NCBI GenBank assembly: GCA_027563935.2
Contig: CM050453.2
Coordinates: 60,496,018-60,560,017 of the forward strand
Length of the DNA stretch: 64,000 nucleotides
From: Costus lasius
Taxonomy: Eukaryota > Streptophyta > Magnoliopsida > Zingiberales > Costaceae
Direction: 5' to 3'
In this document: positions 22,344 to 34,039 of the stretch, one piece after another
Layout of the letters: each line of letters starts with the position of its first letter
Position numbering within the stretch: position 1 is the first letter of the stretch
Program-made: the position numbers and the translations under genes
The notes under the pieces: generated by a model
What the model was told of the DNA's origin: nothing
What the model saw: only the letters and a program-made list of their open reading frames with translations
Database searches by the model: none

Positions 22344-23750
22344 AAATATATAAGGCTCAAACTTTGCTTGTCCACAAGCAAATAAAGAAATGAATAAAAA
22401 ATATTGAAAAATAAATTTTCACATGACGAATACATTTCTAAAATATAATCATCCATAGAAAATTTCATTAATCTCACACAAAGTTTCCAAGTAAATACAT
22501 CATCTTTTGAAATTAATCTTTAAGACACAAAAACTCAATCAAATAAAACTTCGCAATATGCATAGTAATATAATTTCAATCTCTCGAATTAATCTTGTTT
22601 TTTAGATTCTTATCTAATATGTTTTTGTTTACAAGAATAGGATCTCCAAATCTTTTTCCACTCAAATTTTTTTTTCTCTTTCTCTCCTTTTTTTTGTCCT
22701 TGACATTCTCTAAATCGATTGCCACCCTTTTTCCAGTGACGAATTTAGAGTATGTTGGTCATATAACCACACATAATAGAACTCATGTCTCATAAGTAGA
22801 AAGAATTTTCTTGAGAGAGAGTAGTCAATGTCAAAGGAACTCTCTCTTGGCATGCATCCACATAGATACACACTTTTTTATTGAAACTTCAACCCTTGTC
22901 TTAGGTACCATTGTAAACACAATGCCAAGAAGAGGAGTTATTCTTTTTGTGGACTTCAACCCTTGTCTTTAGGTTTCACTATCAATTTTGCACAGTGCCA
23001 AGGGGAGTCATTCTTTTTCATGGATTTGGATTTCTTTTTCCCAACAAATAACATAGAAGATTAAAAAGATCAACTAGATTAACCAATCGATATCAACTCA
23101 ATAACAAGTGCAAATATGCTCATTTTATTCAAAAGAATTATTTCACTTCAAGATCGCATTCATTAAACAATGCATTTACCTAGAATTTCATGCATCAATT
23201 AATAAAAAATTTTCAACAAATAAATTATTTCAGAGAAATAAATTCAACATATTAAATCTATTTCCAATTTTAGAAATTGGTATGCATGAAAATTTACAAA
23301 AATGTTTACATGGTATCTGCTGTATTTCTCAAAAAAATATCCCTACTACACATCATTGCAAAATTCATCAATATCATACAAAAGTATCTTCATTCAAACC
23401 AAGAAGCATCATATCACTTACTTCATGCAAACAAGTCATAAAATATCACAATATCAGTATCACATCATCAAATACAACCATATCGAACTAAAATCACCAA
23501 AATGTTAAGTTCAACCATATCGAAACATCCAAACATCAGTTCACTATCTAAAATCATCTAAACTTAGCATCAAAATTTTAATACAACCACATCGAAATAT
23601 CAAATATCTAGTAAATCAGAAAACGAGGATCCATAGCGGACACAAGAAGTTTGACATAGTCATCCTTCCCTACAACAGAATAAATCCATCAAATAAATCA
23701 AATAAAGCTCAAGTAAAGAAATATAGGGAAGGAGATACTCACACAGTTTT
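22344..23750 (-). other. 3' untranslated region of E1 with structured elements
   Basis: AT-rich, homologous to 34040-35000 (E2) and 49879-51039 (E4). It holds a conserved TTTGCTTG/CAAGCAAA hairpin 20 bases from the LTR (22363-22382) and a duplicated hairpin at 22909-22924 and 22977-22997. No gene seen. Confidence 0.75.
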
Positions 23751-24218
23751 CTATGAATCAGATTGCGTCTCCTCATCGTCTCTCTCGGCTTGAGTGGCAT
23801 CCATGGGATCGTGAGAAACTCCCTCACCTGCATTACCGTAGATACCACCCCTCTTGGAGTCTTCGAAGCCAAAACGATCATAGAGAAAATTTCCCATGTC
23901 TTCCATGTAGTTCCCCAATGCTTCGATATCCAAGTGGATGTGACTCACCTGATCAGACATCCTCCCCATGACACCCATCATCCTCTCCATGCGCTGCTCC
24001 TGGCGGTACATTTGCGCAAAGAGAGCCTGAAACCCTGGGTTTGGGTAATTCTGCCAATTACTTTGATCTGGAGCTGTGTGATGTGGAGATGATCCGGTGG
24101 CTTCATGCGGTGGCGGCTCAGTAGCTCTAGGTGGCGACGAGTCGACGCCCATACCAAATGGATCATCACCCCAAGTAGGATGTGGTGGTGGCACTGATGT
24201 CTCTAGTGCAGGCATGGT
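23751..24218 (-). pseudogene. Env-like (Athila ORF-1 type) C-terminal part, E1
   Basis: Pro-rich start (PPPHPTW, PPHEATG), then FQALFAQMYRQEQRMERM and NYMEDMGNFLYDRFG, ending at 23751. The homologous part of E4 lies at 51040-51454. It was separated from its N-terminal part by the 2.7-kb LTR at 24224; the upstream codons of the open frame (to 24374) are LTR sequence. The role of this protein in plant elements is not established; envelope function is a hypothesis from its position after pol. Confidence 0.75.
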
Positions 24219-24223
24219 ATAAG

Positions 24224-26943
24224 TGTCACATCCCGTTATCTTAACCCCAAACAAACAACACAATTCACATAGAAACAGGATGTTATCACACAGGATCGAT
24301 GCACATGCTAAGTAAAACCAAGTCCAGGAAATCCGATCTGAAAATTTCGAAAATCCATACATACAAATCTCCACAAAAACACAATTTCATAAAGGTACCT
24401 GCCACCACGCAATACTTGCACTAGACATATGCAAGTCACATTTATATCAAATCCGATCGCAAAAGTATAAATCGACTCGAACTTAGAAACAAAACCACAA
24501 TGTCGATTCTATAAATTCATTCAATGATACCACACCGAAACCAGGCCAAAGCCCGCGGTGACACAAAAATCAGAATATCAAACTGCCATAACCGGCAACA
24601 CAAGTTCACATAGTTTGGCCACAACTGGCAACACAAGTTCATATAATTCGGCCACAACCGGCCCCAGTAATTAAGCACAAAAGTCTTATTCATTCAACTG
24701 GCATATCAAGATATTCATATAAAATGCTAACTGGAAATGCGCCCCTGCTCTACACCTGAAAATAATGAGGGGTGAGCTACACAGCCCAGTGAGTGGATAG
24801 TCTCAAACGACCATCCATAACATACACTCAAAAATACATGCAGATTATTTTAAAAACATTTAACAGAATATCATGTCAACATATGACAAACTTAAAGAAC
24901 AGAATTCATATAAAACAGTCAGATGTACACTGCTAAAACATCACATAATTATCACTACAGAGTAACCAAGGTTCTAGAGTTATACTCTAAACCAACTAAA
25001 CACACCAACCACTTAATTAACCTAGTTGTCCAGCATATTCAGTAGTGACCATTATGGTCTAACCCGGCTTTGGCCTAAGCACTGGGAGAAGCCTGCAAAT
25101 CACATGCAACATATAGATGGACGGTGTGTAGATTCAAGAGGTGGCCCCCGCCAGGTCACGACGTGGCACTTTGCTCTACGATCACCCCATAACACGAAAA
25201 TCTAAGCGTCTAAGAGTGATGACATCAAGAGGTGGCCCCTGTCCGACCAAGACATGGCACTTTGCGTCTTATATCACTCGTTCTCCCAAAGGGTTCCTAC
25301 TGGACAACAATAGACACATCTTATATTTTATTTCACAACGGTGGACTCCTAAGTGTCAACTAGACTCTAGGATAGTCATCACAATAATCACAACAGGCAG
25401 GCTGAACAACAACCCCCTCTTTTATCACAATAATCACATCAGGCAGGCTGAACAACAACCCCCTCACATATCACAATACAGGGCTGAAATTCAAACCCTT
25501 AACATATCACATATAGACTATCCCCTTGAGTACACAGTTACACTTAGCCTTAGTCCTAACCATTCCATGACCACAACACATAATATTCATAATTCACATA
25601 ACCACATAATATTAAAAAAAAATCACATGATCACATAATAAAAATCACATAATCACATGGTAGTGTAGTCCTTAGATTTCATGCTGATTAGTTCAGTCTA
25701 ACCTTGCTATGTTATCACCCAAATTTCTCAAATAAGATACATAACCATAAAATTATTAACACTACTAGCAATTATCAGGGCATTCAAAAATTTAACATAG
25801 GATTAAAATACAACATATATATATAGCCCACGGTTCCACAATGACCAACATACTAACTACTTAAATTTAACCCTAACTAACCATTTAAGAATACATTATC
25901 ATAGGACTAAAATACAACACATATAGCCCACGGTTTCTAGCATAATATCTACTTCAAATATTAACCTTAGTTAACAAGATTTTCATGCTACCAAAAATCA
26001 ATGATTTAATGTTACCAAAATTCCCTATAAAATACCTAGTTAACAAGAATTTCATACTCAAAAATCAATGATTTAATGCTACCAAAATTCCCTATAAAAA
26101 CCTTAAATTTCATGCTACAAGTTTCGGTTTTCATGAGATATATTCACCTTTGCAAAAATTCGGTTTTCAACATGGTATATTCACCTTTGCAAAATTCGGT
26201 TTTCAACATAGTAAGGTTTTCAAACAATTACATGTCAAACAATTACATGTATTATCTAACACAACCAAATAGATAGAATCGAATAGACACTCCACTCACC
26301 TCTTAACCGTGAACACTAAGGTGAAAAATCCTCCACAACAAATCGTCTAAGGGCTTGAAATGCTTCTAGATAGACGCCAACAAGCACCCAAGAAAGCCGG
26401 CCAAGGAAGAAGGAAGAAGAAGATCGTCCAAGCCTTCAAGGAAATCGCCAAGTTCTTTCAAGCCGTCGCCCAAGGTTCTTCCAAGCCAACAAAAACGCCA
26501 ACCTCTTTACCCTAGTCGCTAAACCCCTTAAAAATTTAAATTTCGGTTTTTAATGTTTAACCCGCTAACCAATTAATTCAAAAGGGTTTAACCCATTTAA
26601 CTAATAAATTTGAATTTTAAACCCAATTAGCGCAAACCCAATAACTCATAATTAACTAATTAATTTAACCATTAACTAACCATTTAACCATTCACTTAAC
26701 GAAAATCCAATAAGGATTTAATTAATTACAAATTAACAACCAATAAATTACAAATTAACAATCAATTAACTCTAATCAAATAATTATAAATTAACAATCA
26801 ATAAGCCAGTTAATTAATACTGCTTAACGTAATATTCATAGTCAATGGTTTTATTTAAATCAAGAATAATATATAACTGCCAATGATTTTATTTAAATCA
26901 AAAAAACAATACTTACCAAGACTTAAGATCCTTGGATCTTACA
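24224..26943. mobile_element. Long solo-type LTR (2720 bp)
   Basis: Begins TGTCACATCCCG and ends GGATCTTACA, flanked by ATAAG at 24219-24223 and 26944-26948. No protein domain was found inside, so a solo LTR is the simplest reading. The family matches 1-1851. Orientation is not fixed by a coding region. It splits the env-like ORF of E1. Confidence 0.88.
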
Positions 26944-26948
26944 ATAAG

Positions 26949-27927
26949 AAACACAACTTGGCGACAACTTCCAATTTTCAAGGTTTTGCACTGAGGTTCT
27001 TCCAGGGTTAGGTAAGGGCAATGTTGGAAGTCCTGGCTATAATATCAAACAATACGTGTCGCCATCTCGTACAATCATCTTCATGGCAACGCAGGATTCG
27101 ATGTCTATCCTTGCGTTGCCCCTAGCAACCTCGATCCCATAGGGTTCAACTCCCAAGAATAGTGCTATAGGAGTAAGAAACCCTCCTATCACTATCGATC
27201 CTCTCTTAGCTCTAGCCACTTTATCAAGATGTTTCATGAAGAAGAAAGCCACGTCAATCGTATAACCGTGAAGCATACCCCAAAGGAAAAATAACTCATC
27301 ATGACGGACCATACCATCGCTATCTCCTCACCCGAATATGGTGTGTGCAAGCATTCGGTGGGCATATCTGATGCGTGGGATCGAGATGCTTGAAGCTCTT
27401 GCTGTTGATGGTGAAAATTGAGTTTCTAAAGTGATTTGACTCCAAAAAATATTCTCAATAAATCCAATTGGCGGCTCGGTACGCCCATTCAGTGGAAGAT
27501 TGAATATGCGTCAAATTTTTCTGAATGAGAGTCTCCTATCTTCATTTGCCACTATGAAATTAATCTCTCCTTCAGCTGTATTATCCATATACTCATCCCA
27601 ACTTATCACTAAGCTACTAAGAAACTCCAAAACGATGGGCAGGTAAGTTTGGGGTGTCATGTAAAAAAATTGCTTCAAAGCTACCTTGTCAAACATCCAC
27701 AGCACATCATCCTTTAGTCCCAAGAGCTCCAAAGCTCTTGTGTCAGTGTATTTTGTTTTTACAACACGTCGGGTAAGTAGCAGGTTGTATCGCTGTTCTT
27801 GAACCTCATCTCTAAAAACAATCCCGAAAGCGTTTGGTGGAGGCGTTGGAGGTTCAGCAGGTGCCTTCCCCTTCTTTTTCAATACCATTCTCTTGACCGG
27901 TGACATTCTAATGTGCAGGAGAAGCAA
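26949..27927 (-). pseudogene. Env-like (Athila ORF-1 type) N-terminal part, E1
   Basis: Two open stretches, 27511-27927 and 27037-27312, are separated by a frame break. They match the E4 protein (52303-53286): KGKAPAEP near the start, a YLPIVLEFLSSL block, ELFFLWGMLHGY and GNARIDIESCVAMKMI. LEFLSSL and the LGL..DVLWMF spacing are typical of the ATHILA ORF-1 family, which lies downstream of pol. The gene is dead through the frame break and the LTR insertion. Confidence 0.8.
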
Positions 27928-28502
27928 GAAATCTACTGAAGAAAACTGGAATAGGAATTGTTACCAAAAGGGGTGTGCAGGCTGAAAACGGGGCTGGATT
28001 CAAGCTTCAGATCTGGATTTCTAGGTCTGGATCGAGCTTCAAATCGACTTGGGGAATGGTCCTCTAACTCCCTTGAACCTTTCTGAAGTTGGAAGTAGCT
28101 TGATCGGCACTCGGATGAGAGAAAACGAAAGGGGCAAAAATCGCGGCGAACAGTGGCAAAACAGCGGCGAATAAGCTCAATCGAGCTCGAAATCGTTCAA
28201 ATCTTTGCTAGAAATCGGATTGAAATTGCAAGGAAAGGTCACAAGAGGGTTAGGGAAGAAAGAACTCAAAGAAATTCGAGAGGTCGGCGTGAAATCGTGC
28301 GAAAGAAACCTAAGAACAGTGCGCCGAACCCTAAATATGGCACGTAAAATTGTGGGGTTGGAGACATTACGGTACCGTAAAGCCTTTATGATAGTGCCGT
28401 AAAATGGTTTGAAAACCTCAAAACTTTCTGTAAGAAAATGGTTATTTTTACGGCACCTTGAAATTTCCACGGTAGTGCCGTAAAAACGCTCAAAACCCAA
28501 AA

Positions 28503-30758
28503 TGTTACACCCTAGTACCAAGACTAGAATATAACTAAAGCAATCTATTATTACTGTAGACTTTAGGAACAACAATATAAGTCTAACTGCTATAAGAATT
28601 CTCTTTAGAAGACTTTACATCAGAGTACACTTTTATACACTTAGATCTTAGCAAATAACTTTTAGCACACGAATCACAACTCTTTAAAACAATCCTTCGC
28701 ATAGTGCTTTAAATCCATGCCTTGATTTCCTTAGTCCAGACCAGTACCTGCAATATCAACAAGACTCAGCAAAACTTTGCTGAGTAAGCCTCTCCCCAGA
28801 AGAAAGGGTAGTCCCTTAGATTCAAAGGAGGGGAAACTAGCAAGAAGCATAAACAATGAAACTATAACAATTGAATACTGAAAACTGTAAACTGAAAGCT
28901 AGAAACTATAAACTAGAAGCTGGAACTGTAACTGAAAACTGGAACTTATAACTGAAACTGTAATGCAACTAGATAAACTGATTTAATTGGGTTATCTATG
29001 TCAAAAAGGGAAACTGATACCATGCATAAATCAACTGTGAGCAATACCTACTGGCTTGTGGGGTCGTCACCCCGAATACGCATGATAAGATGTATCACAC
29101 CTTACATGGTGAACACACGCGCTACCATGCGTCATGAATCCCGGTGCATGCTAACTTTGGACCCCGATCTATCCACAGAGTGGATACTACTGGGTATTTG
29201 CTCAATATAACATGCAACTGTCCACACACGTGGATACTAGAAATCTGGTTAGGCTGTCCACAACGTGGATGCTGATAAACTGATTTTGCAAATATGCAAC
29301 TGGTATAAAAAGTGTAAAACTAATATGTCAATAAACAACTTGTAACTCTTCAATATGTACAAGATACTATACTATCTGAATCAATCGAAACAAGGATACC
29401 AAACCTTTAGCTACAAAAATCTAGTTTGAGGTCTTACCTTTGAAAAACCAATGAACCGTTTTCAAACAACGCAAGCCGAACAATGGATCAATCAGTCTGA
29501 AACACAAATTTGTACATGAACTCTGTCAAATAAGATTCAAACTTAAAAACAGAGATCACCGACAGATAGAGAACGTCCCAAAACCTAGGGAACCAACCTT
29601 AGATCTAGTGAACCGGACATAGAACCCACTGAACCGCTCAGTATTGCAGTGAACCGATCAGATTCAACCTGAACCAAGCCAAGCCGACACTTAAAACCTA
29701 AATTACACAAATTATAACAGTTATCTAAGGGCACACGGGATACCATTGGATAGCCCTTTTCATAAGCTTTTCAACGCCTACCTGAACCGGCCCAGATTCG
29801 ACCGAATCAGGGTCGAACTGGTCGAAATACAAGTGCTGGGCCGAAATCGAAATTGAACCACCCAATCTGTTGAACCGGTTCAAATCGATTTCAAAACTTA
29901 GCCGAGCAGTTTATTTCAAATAAACCAAGCCCGAAATCTGAAATCGGACCGAACCGGCTACTCGCTCGCGCCGTGAAAGGTGGCCGGACTTGCGTCCGTC
30001 GCTTGCGCCGGCGAGTTCCTGAGAGTGTGTCGAGCATCCGTTGACCTCCAAATTTAACTAGACGGCTTTCGACATCGCCAACGAGCTCCACAGCTAGCTG
30101 CAGCGAGCTTTCGACGCACGGTCAAAGCCCTCCTAGCAGCCGCCAGGATCGACAGTGGCGCCATTGCCATAGACACACCAAAACCCATCTAAACCAAATC
30201 AGAACTTTACCAAAACTTCTAGGAAGCACACATACCTTGCTACGAAGCTGTATCGTAGCCCAGAACAGAGATATCGTTGTCGTCGGCTGCACAGAGGGTG
30301 AAAATGGCTCAACTCTAGCGAACTCCTTCAAGCTCTGATTTTCGTTTCTAGATGGCGCGTTGCGGCTCAAGGGTCCTTTAGGTTTGACGGCGAACTAGGG
30401 CGAACAGAAGCCACCAAAAATAAACGCGAAGCGCGTCCAAAAATAGCGAGGGCTCGGCGGTGACTCAGTCACCGTGAACTTCGGAGACGACGACGATGGG
30501 GCTCGTCGCCCAAAACAAACCAAAAACTGAGATCAAATGAAATGGGTGCGGTTTATTACTGAACCGCAAAGGTAGCCTGGTGGTTCAGCTGAACCACAAA
30601 CACGGGCGCGTCGCGGGTTCGAGCCCCATGCAACTTAACCTATTTTTCTTAATATTTTCTCAAATAAATTCTGAAAAATTCCAGAAAAATCACATAAAAA
30701 TCCTAAAACAAAATCTGCATTTTCTAAAATTATTTTCTCAAAAATCTGGGTTATAACA
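28503..30758. mobile_element. Solo-type LTR, TGTTACACCC family (2256 bp)
   Basis: Starts TGTTACACCCTAG, ends GGGTTATAACA, flanked by CAAAA at 28498-28502 and 30759-30763. It has no coding domain. The termini resemble Ty3/gypsy chromovirus LTRs, an inference. A TAGCCTGGTGG and GGTTCGAGCCC pair near its end resembles pol III boxes. Confidence 0.85.
30573..30626 (+). other. tRNA-like A and B boxes inside the TGTTACACCC LTR
   Basis: TAGCCTGGTGG (30573-30583) and GGTTCGAGCCC (30616-30626) fit internal pol III promoter boxes at tRNA-like spacing. There is no cloverleaf, so it may be a SINE remnant or chance. Confidence 0.35.
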
Positions 30759-31068
30759 CAAAAACCTTATGTTTGAAAACGGACAAAATTACGGTACTGT
30801 AAAATTTTTGTGCAACATTACGGTAGTGCCGTAAAAGACTCAAAATTTTCGGGATGAAATCATACCAAATTTCGGTACCATAAATATTTTATGGTAGTGC
30901 TGTATTTTGTAAAAATTCGCTAAAAATCACTACAAACGTATCAAAAAAATGAGAAAAATAAAAATTAAACCTAAACAAAATAAATTAAGATATAAATATA
31001 ACCAAAAACAAGGAAAGAAAAGCGTAAGAGCTTGGGTTGCCTCCCAATAAGCGCTAATTTAATGGTCA

Positions 31069-32111
31069 TTATCTTGACCTTTCCACACTCGAATTTGCTT
31101 GCGGTTCATCAAGTAGAAAGTTCTCTACATCTTTAACTCTTTCTTCATGGTAATAATGTTTCAATCTCTGTCCATTAACCATGAATACCCCTTTCTCTTC
31201 ACTCCATATGTCGACGGCTCCGTATGGATAAATCTTTTTAACCTGAAAAGGTCCAGACCATCGAGACTTAAGTTTACTAGGAAAAAGCCTTAATCTAGAA
31301 TTAAACAAAAGAACGAACTCACCTGGATGAAATTCTTTTCTGAGTATGTGTCGATCATGCTATCTCTTGGTTCTCTCCAAGTAGATCTTTGCATTTTCAT
31401 AAGCAGAGAGCCTAATCTCATCAAGCTCACTTAGTTGCAATTTCCTCTTTTCACTTGCGCTCTTCAAGTCAAAGTTCAATTCTCTAATTGCCCAGAATGC
31501 TTTATGCTCGAGCTCTATAGGAAGGTGACATGATTTACCATAAATCAATTGAAATGGTGACATACCTATTGGTGTTTTGAAAGCAGTCCGGTATGCCGAA
31601 AGTGCATCATCAAGCTTGAAAGCCCAGTCCTTCCTTGTTCTTGACACTGTCTTTTCCAATATGCCTTTAATTTCTTTGTTAGATATCTCCACTTGTCCAC
31701 TTGTTTGGGGATGGTAAGGTGTTGCAACTCTGTGATTTACCCTATATTTTCTTAGTAAAGCTGAAAATTTGTGTTCAATAAAGTGGGATCCTCCATCACT
31801 AATTACAACTCGTGGTACTCCAAAACATGGAAAGATAATTCTTTTGAACAATTTTACCACTACCCTAGAATCATTAGTAGGAGAAGCAATGACTTCTACC
31901 CACTTGGAAACATAATCTACCACCACAAGTATATATCTATTTCCCCAGATGATGGAAATGGCCCCATGAAATCGATACCCTAAATATCAAAAATTTCAAC
32001 TTCAAGTATGGTGGACAATGGCATTTCATTCCTCCTATTGATGTTACCCATCCTTTGACAATTATCACAAGACATTATAAAATTCCTTGCATCCTCAAAT
32101 AAGGTGGGCTA
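31069..32111 (-). pseudogene. Integrase end of the E1 pol
   Basis: Open stretches 31360-31926 and 31069-31308 cover the integrase core and C-terminus: YVSKWVE, SDGGSH with the second catalytic Asp, and TSGQVEISN with the catalytic Glu (codon 31687-31689) kept, then [18 protein letters not shown] of the C-terminal domain. A frame break separates the two. The gene ends at the TAA-TGA after SVERSR, the normal stop for this pol. Upstream pol is cut at 32111 by the E2 LTR. Confidence 0.9.
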
Positions 32112-34039
32112 TGATGTGTTTCCGCAAGTGCATGGAATTATTGAAGTAATAAAAATATTGATCCCACAGAGACCTTATTGTTAAGTAGCAAATAATTATT
32201 TTTCTCGCTAGCTAAGTAAACCGAATATGATGAAAGTAAGCAGTATAAACAACACGAAGGATAATCAGAGAGATAAACATGGGACTATGGTTTCATCCAC
32301 CTTGATTTTCATGACTAGATATATAAGGATGTTCATCAATCAAATTCTAATTTGATAAAGACTTAATTTACTTCATAAGGGGATTATCTCACTTTCATGC
32401 AGACAACCATGCAGAGACAAATCCTCGCTTTCGCGCAAGATTTATCCCAAGTTGATGATAAGTAAATCATCAATCATAGAACTCAAGATCACTTTCGTGC
32501 ATCTGAATTCTAGGTTGATTGTCTCGAGCGGAATCTCAAGGATCACTTTTGTGCATCCGAGACTCAACACAAGTTCTACTTATGGTTCTCCAACGTTCTG
32601 ATCCTCACTTTCGTGCAAGATCTCCATGTTTGACACACTAACTTAAACCTAGGTTCATAATCATCATCAAGGCAATCAGTCATCTAAAATAAAGAAATAA
32701 GAACTTAACCTAATTTCTTACGGTGAGTTCCTATTAATCAATTTTAGGGTTCTAGTTCTCAAGCATGTCACCTTTCAGTCCTTAATGCAAGAACTCTATT
32801 CATGATGACAAAAAGTAAACTAAGGAGAAATTTAGAACAATAATCGCTTTGGTAAAATTATCAAAGTAGAATTATCATGACGAAAGAAAAGATTATCTAA
32901 TCATTAAAAATCAAGGGGATTACACCCCATGTCCCACAATATATCTAAGCAAGCATGGAAGAAGAAATACAATAAATCATAGTCTTAGAGTTATAAGAAA
33001 ACCAAGAGAAAGGAGAAACAATGTTACAACACGGCTGTAATAGAAATTACAGCCGTAATTTGCTTTGATGAACAGTGCCCGTGCCCTTCATTCGTCGATT
33101 CCTGATCCAATTGATATCCTTTTGCTCTGAAACTTCTGGTGTGTCCTTCCCTATTCCAGGCAAAGCTTTTGAGTGAAAATGATGGCCTGAGATGCCCTCT
33201 GTGCCTCTCAGCTTGAGGCCAAACCCTAACCACCTCTCTGTTGATTGCTCTCTCAATACTGGATAAGAATTGGGGCTTTCAGTGCGTGAGTCTTCTCCTC
33301 TTAAAGACGAAGTGGCAGCAACTTTCGGATCTCAATTTTGAGCTCTAGATAAAAAGTTATGGCTCGAACAAGTTTCAGCCCCGAAAAAGTCGCGTGACCA
33401 CACATCAATTACAATCGTAAAACATTTTACGGCAGTGCCGTATTTGTGCTCTATGAGTTATTTGTCAACATTACGGACCGTAAACTTGTTTACGCCCCTG
33501 CCGTATTTTCTTATGTATTTTTTCTGAACTAAAATACGGCCGTAAAAGGCATTACGGCAGTGCCGTAATCTCTGAAATCTCTCGGGTAGAAAATCATATG
33601 GCATTACGGTACCATTGTCTCCTTTACGGCAGTGCCGTAATCGCCATGAAAACTCTGGTCGGAAATCTCCCATAATTACGGCACCGTAAAGAGGTTTACG
33701 GTAGGGCCGTAATGGATCAAAATTCTCTGCCCAGTAAAACTTCCCATTACGGTACCGTAAGGAATTTGTTGGGGGTGCCGTAATGTGCTCTGAAGCTCCA
33801 AAAATTCTGAAATTTGATGTGTGATCTCCTTTTGATGATGTGAATATAATTATGCATTTGGATTGCTTGAAAATGCCTTAAAATTGTGCCTTTTTTCCTG
33901 AAAATCATGAAAAACCAAAGTATAAGTAGACTTTGCAATATCTTATGATTTTAGCATGAAAACAAGTAAAATATCCTCAATTTAGCATGAAAAGATATAC
34001 AAAATGATACAAAATATACTATATATTTTGGTTTCATCA
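32112..34039 (-). repeat. 3' LTR of E2
   Basis: 1928 bp with TGATG...CATCA termini. It carries the best-preserved palindrome array (33405-33785, six units) and the GCACGAAAGTGA motif set (about 32390-32620). Confidence 0.9.
33405..33785. repeat. Palindrome array in the E2 LTR
   Basis: Six units of about 65 bp; TTACGGCAGTGCCGTA-type palindromes recur (for example near 33428, 33554 and 33623), and TTACGGTACCGTAA is perfect near 33748. Confidence 0.85.

Larger units (their letters stand above)
27928..31068 (-). other. Pol-env spacer of E1 with palindrome array and nested LTR
   Basis: About 880 bp of spacer once the nested LTR (28503-30758) is removed, matching the 845-bp spacer of E4. Palindrome units lie at 28365-28490 and 30785-30905. 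No gene seen. Confidence 0.75.
20629..32111 (-). mobile_element. Gypsy element E1 (Athila-like), 3' part
   Basis: On the minus strand: integrase end (32111 to 31069), spacer with palindrome array, env-like ORF (27927 to 23751), 3' untranslated region, 3' LTR (22343 to 20629). Two solo-type LTRs are nested in it. Its upstream part is missing because the E2 3' LTR abuts pol at 32112. Confidence 0.88.

Noticed and set aside
33405..33785. CRISPR array
   Set aside because: The regular repeats are degenerate palindromes inside plant LTRs, without constant direct repeats and unique spacers, in a eukaryotic sequence.
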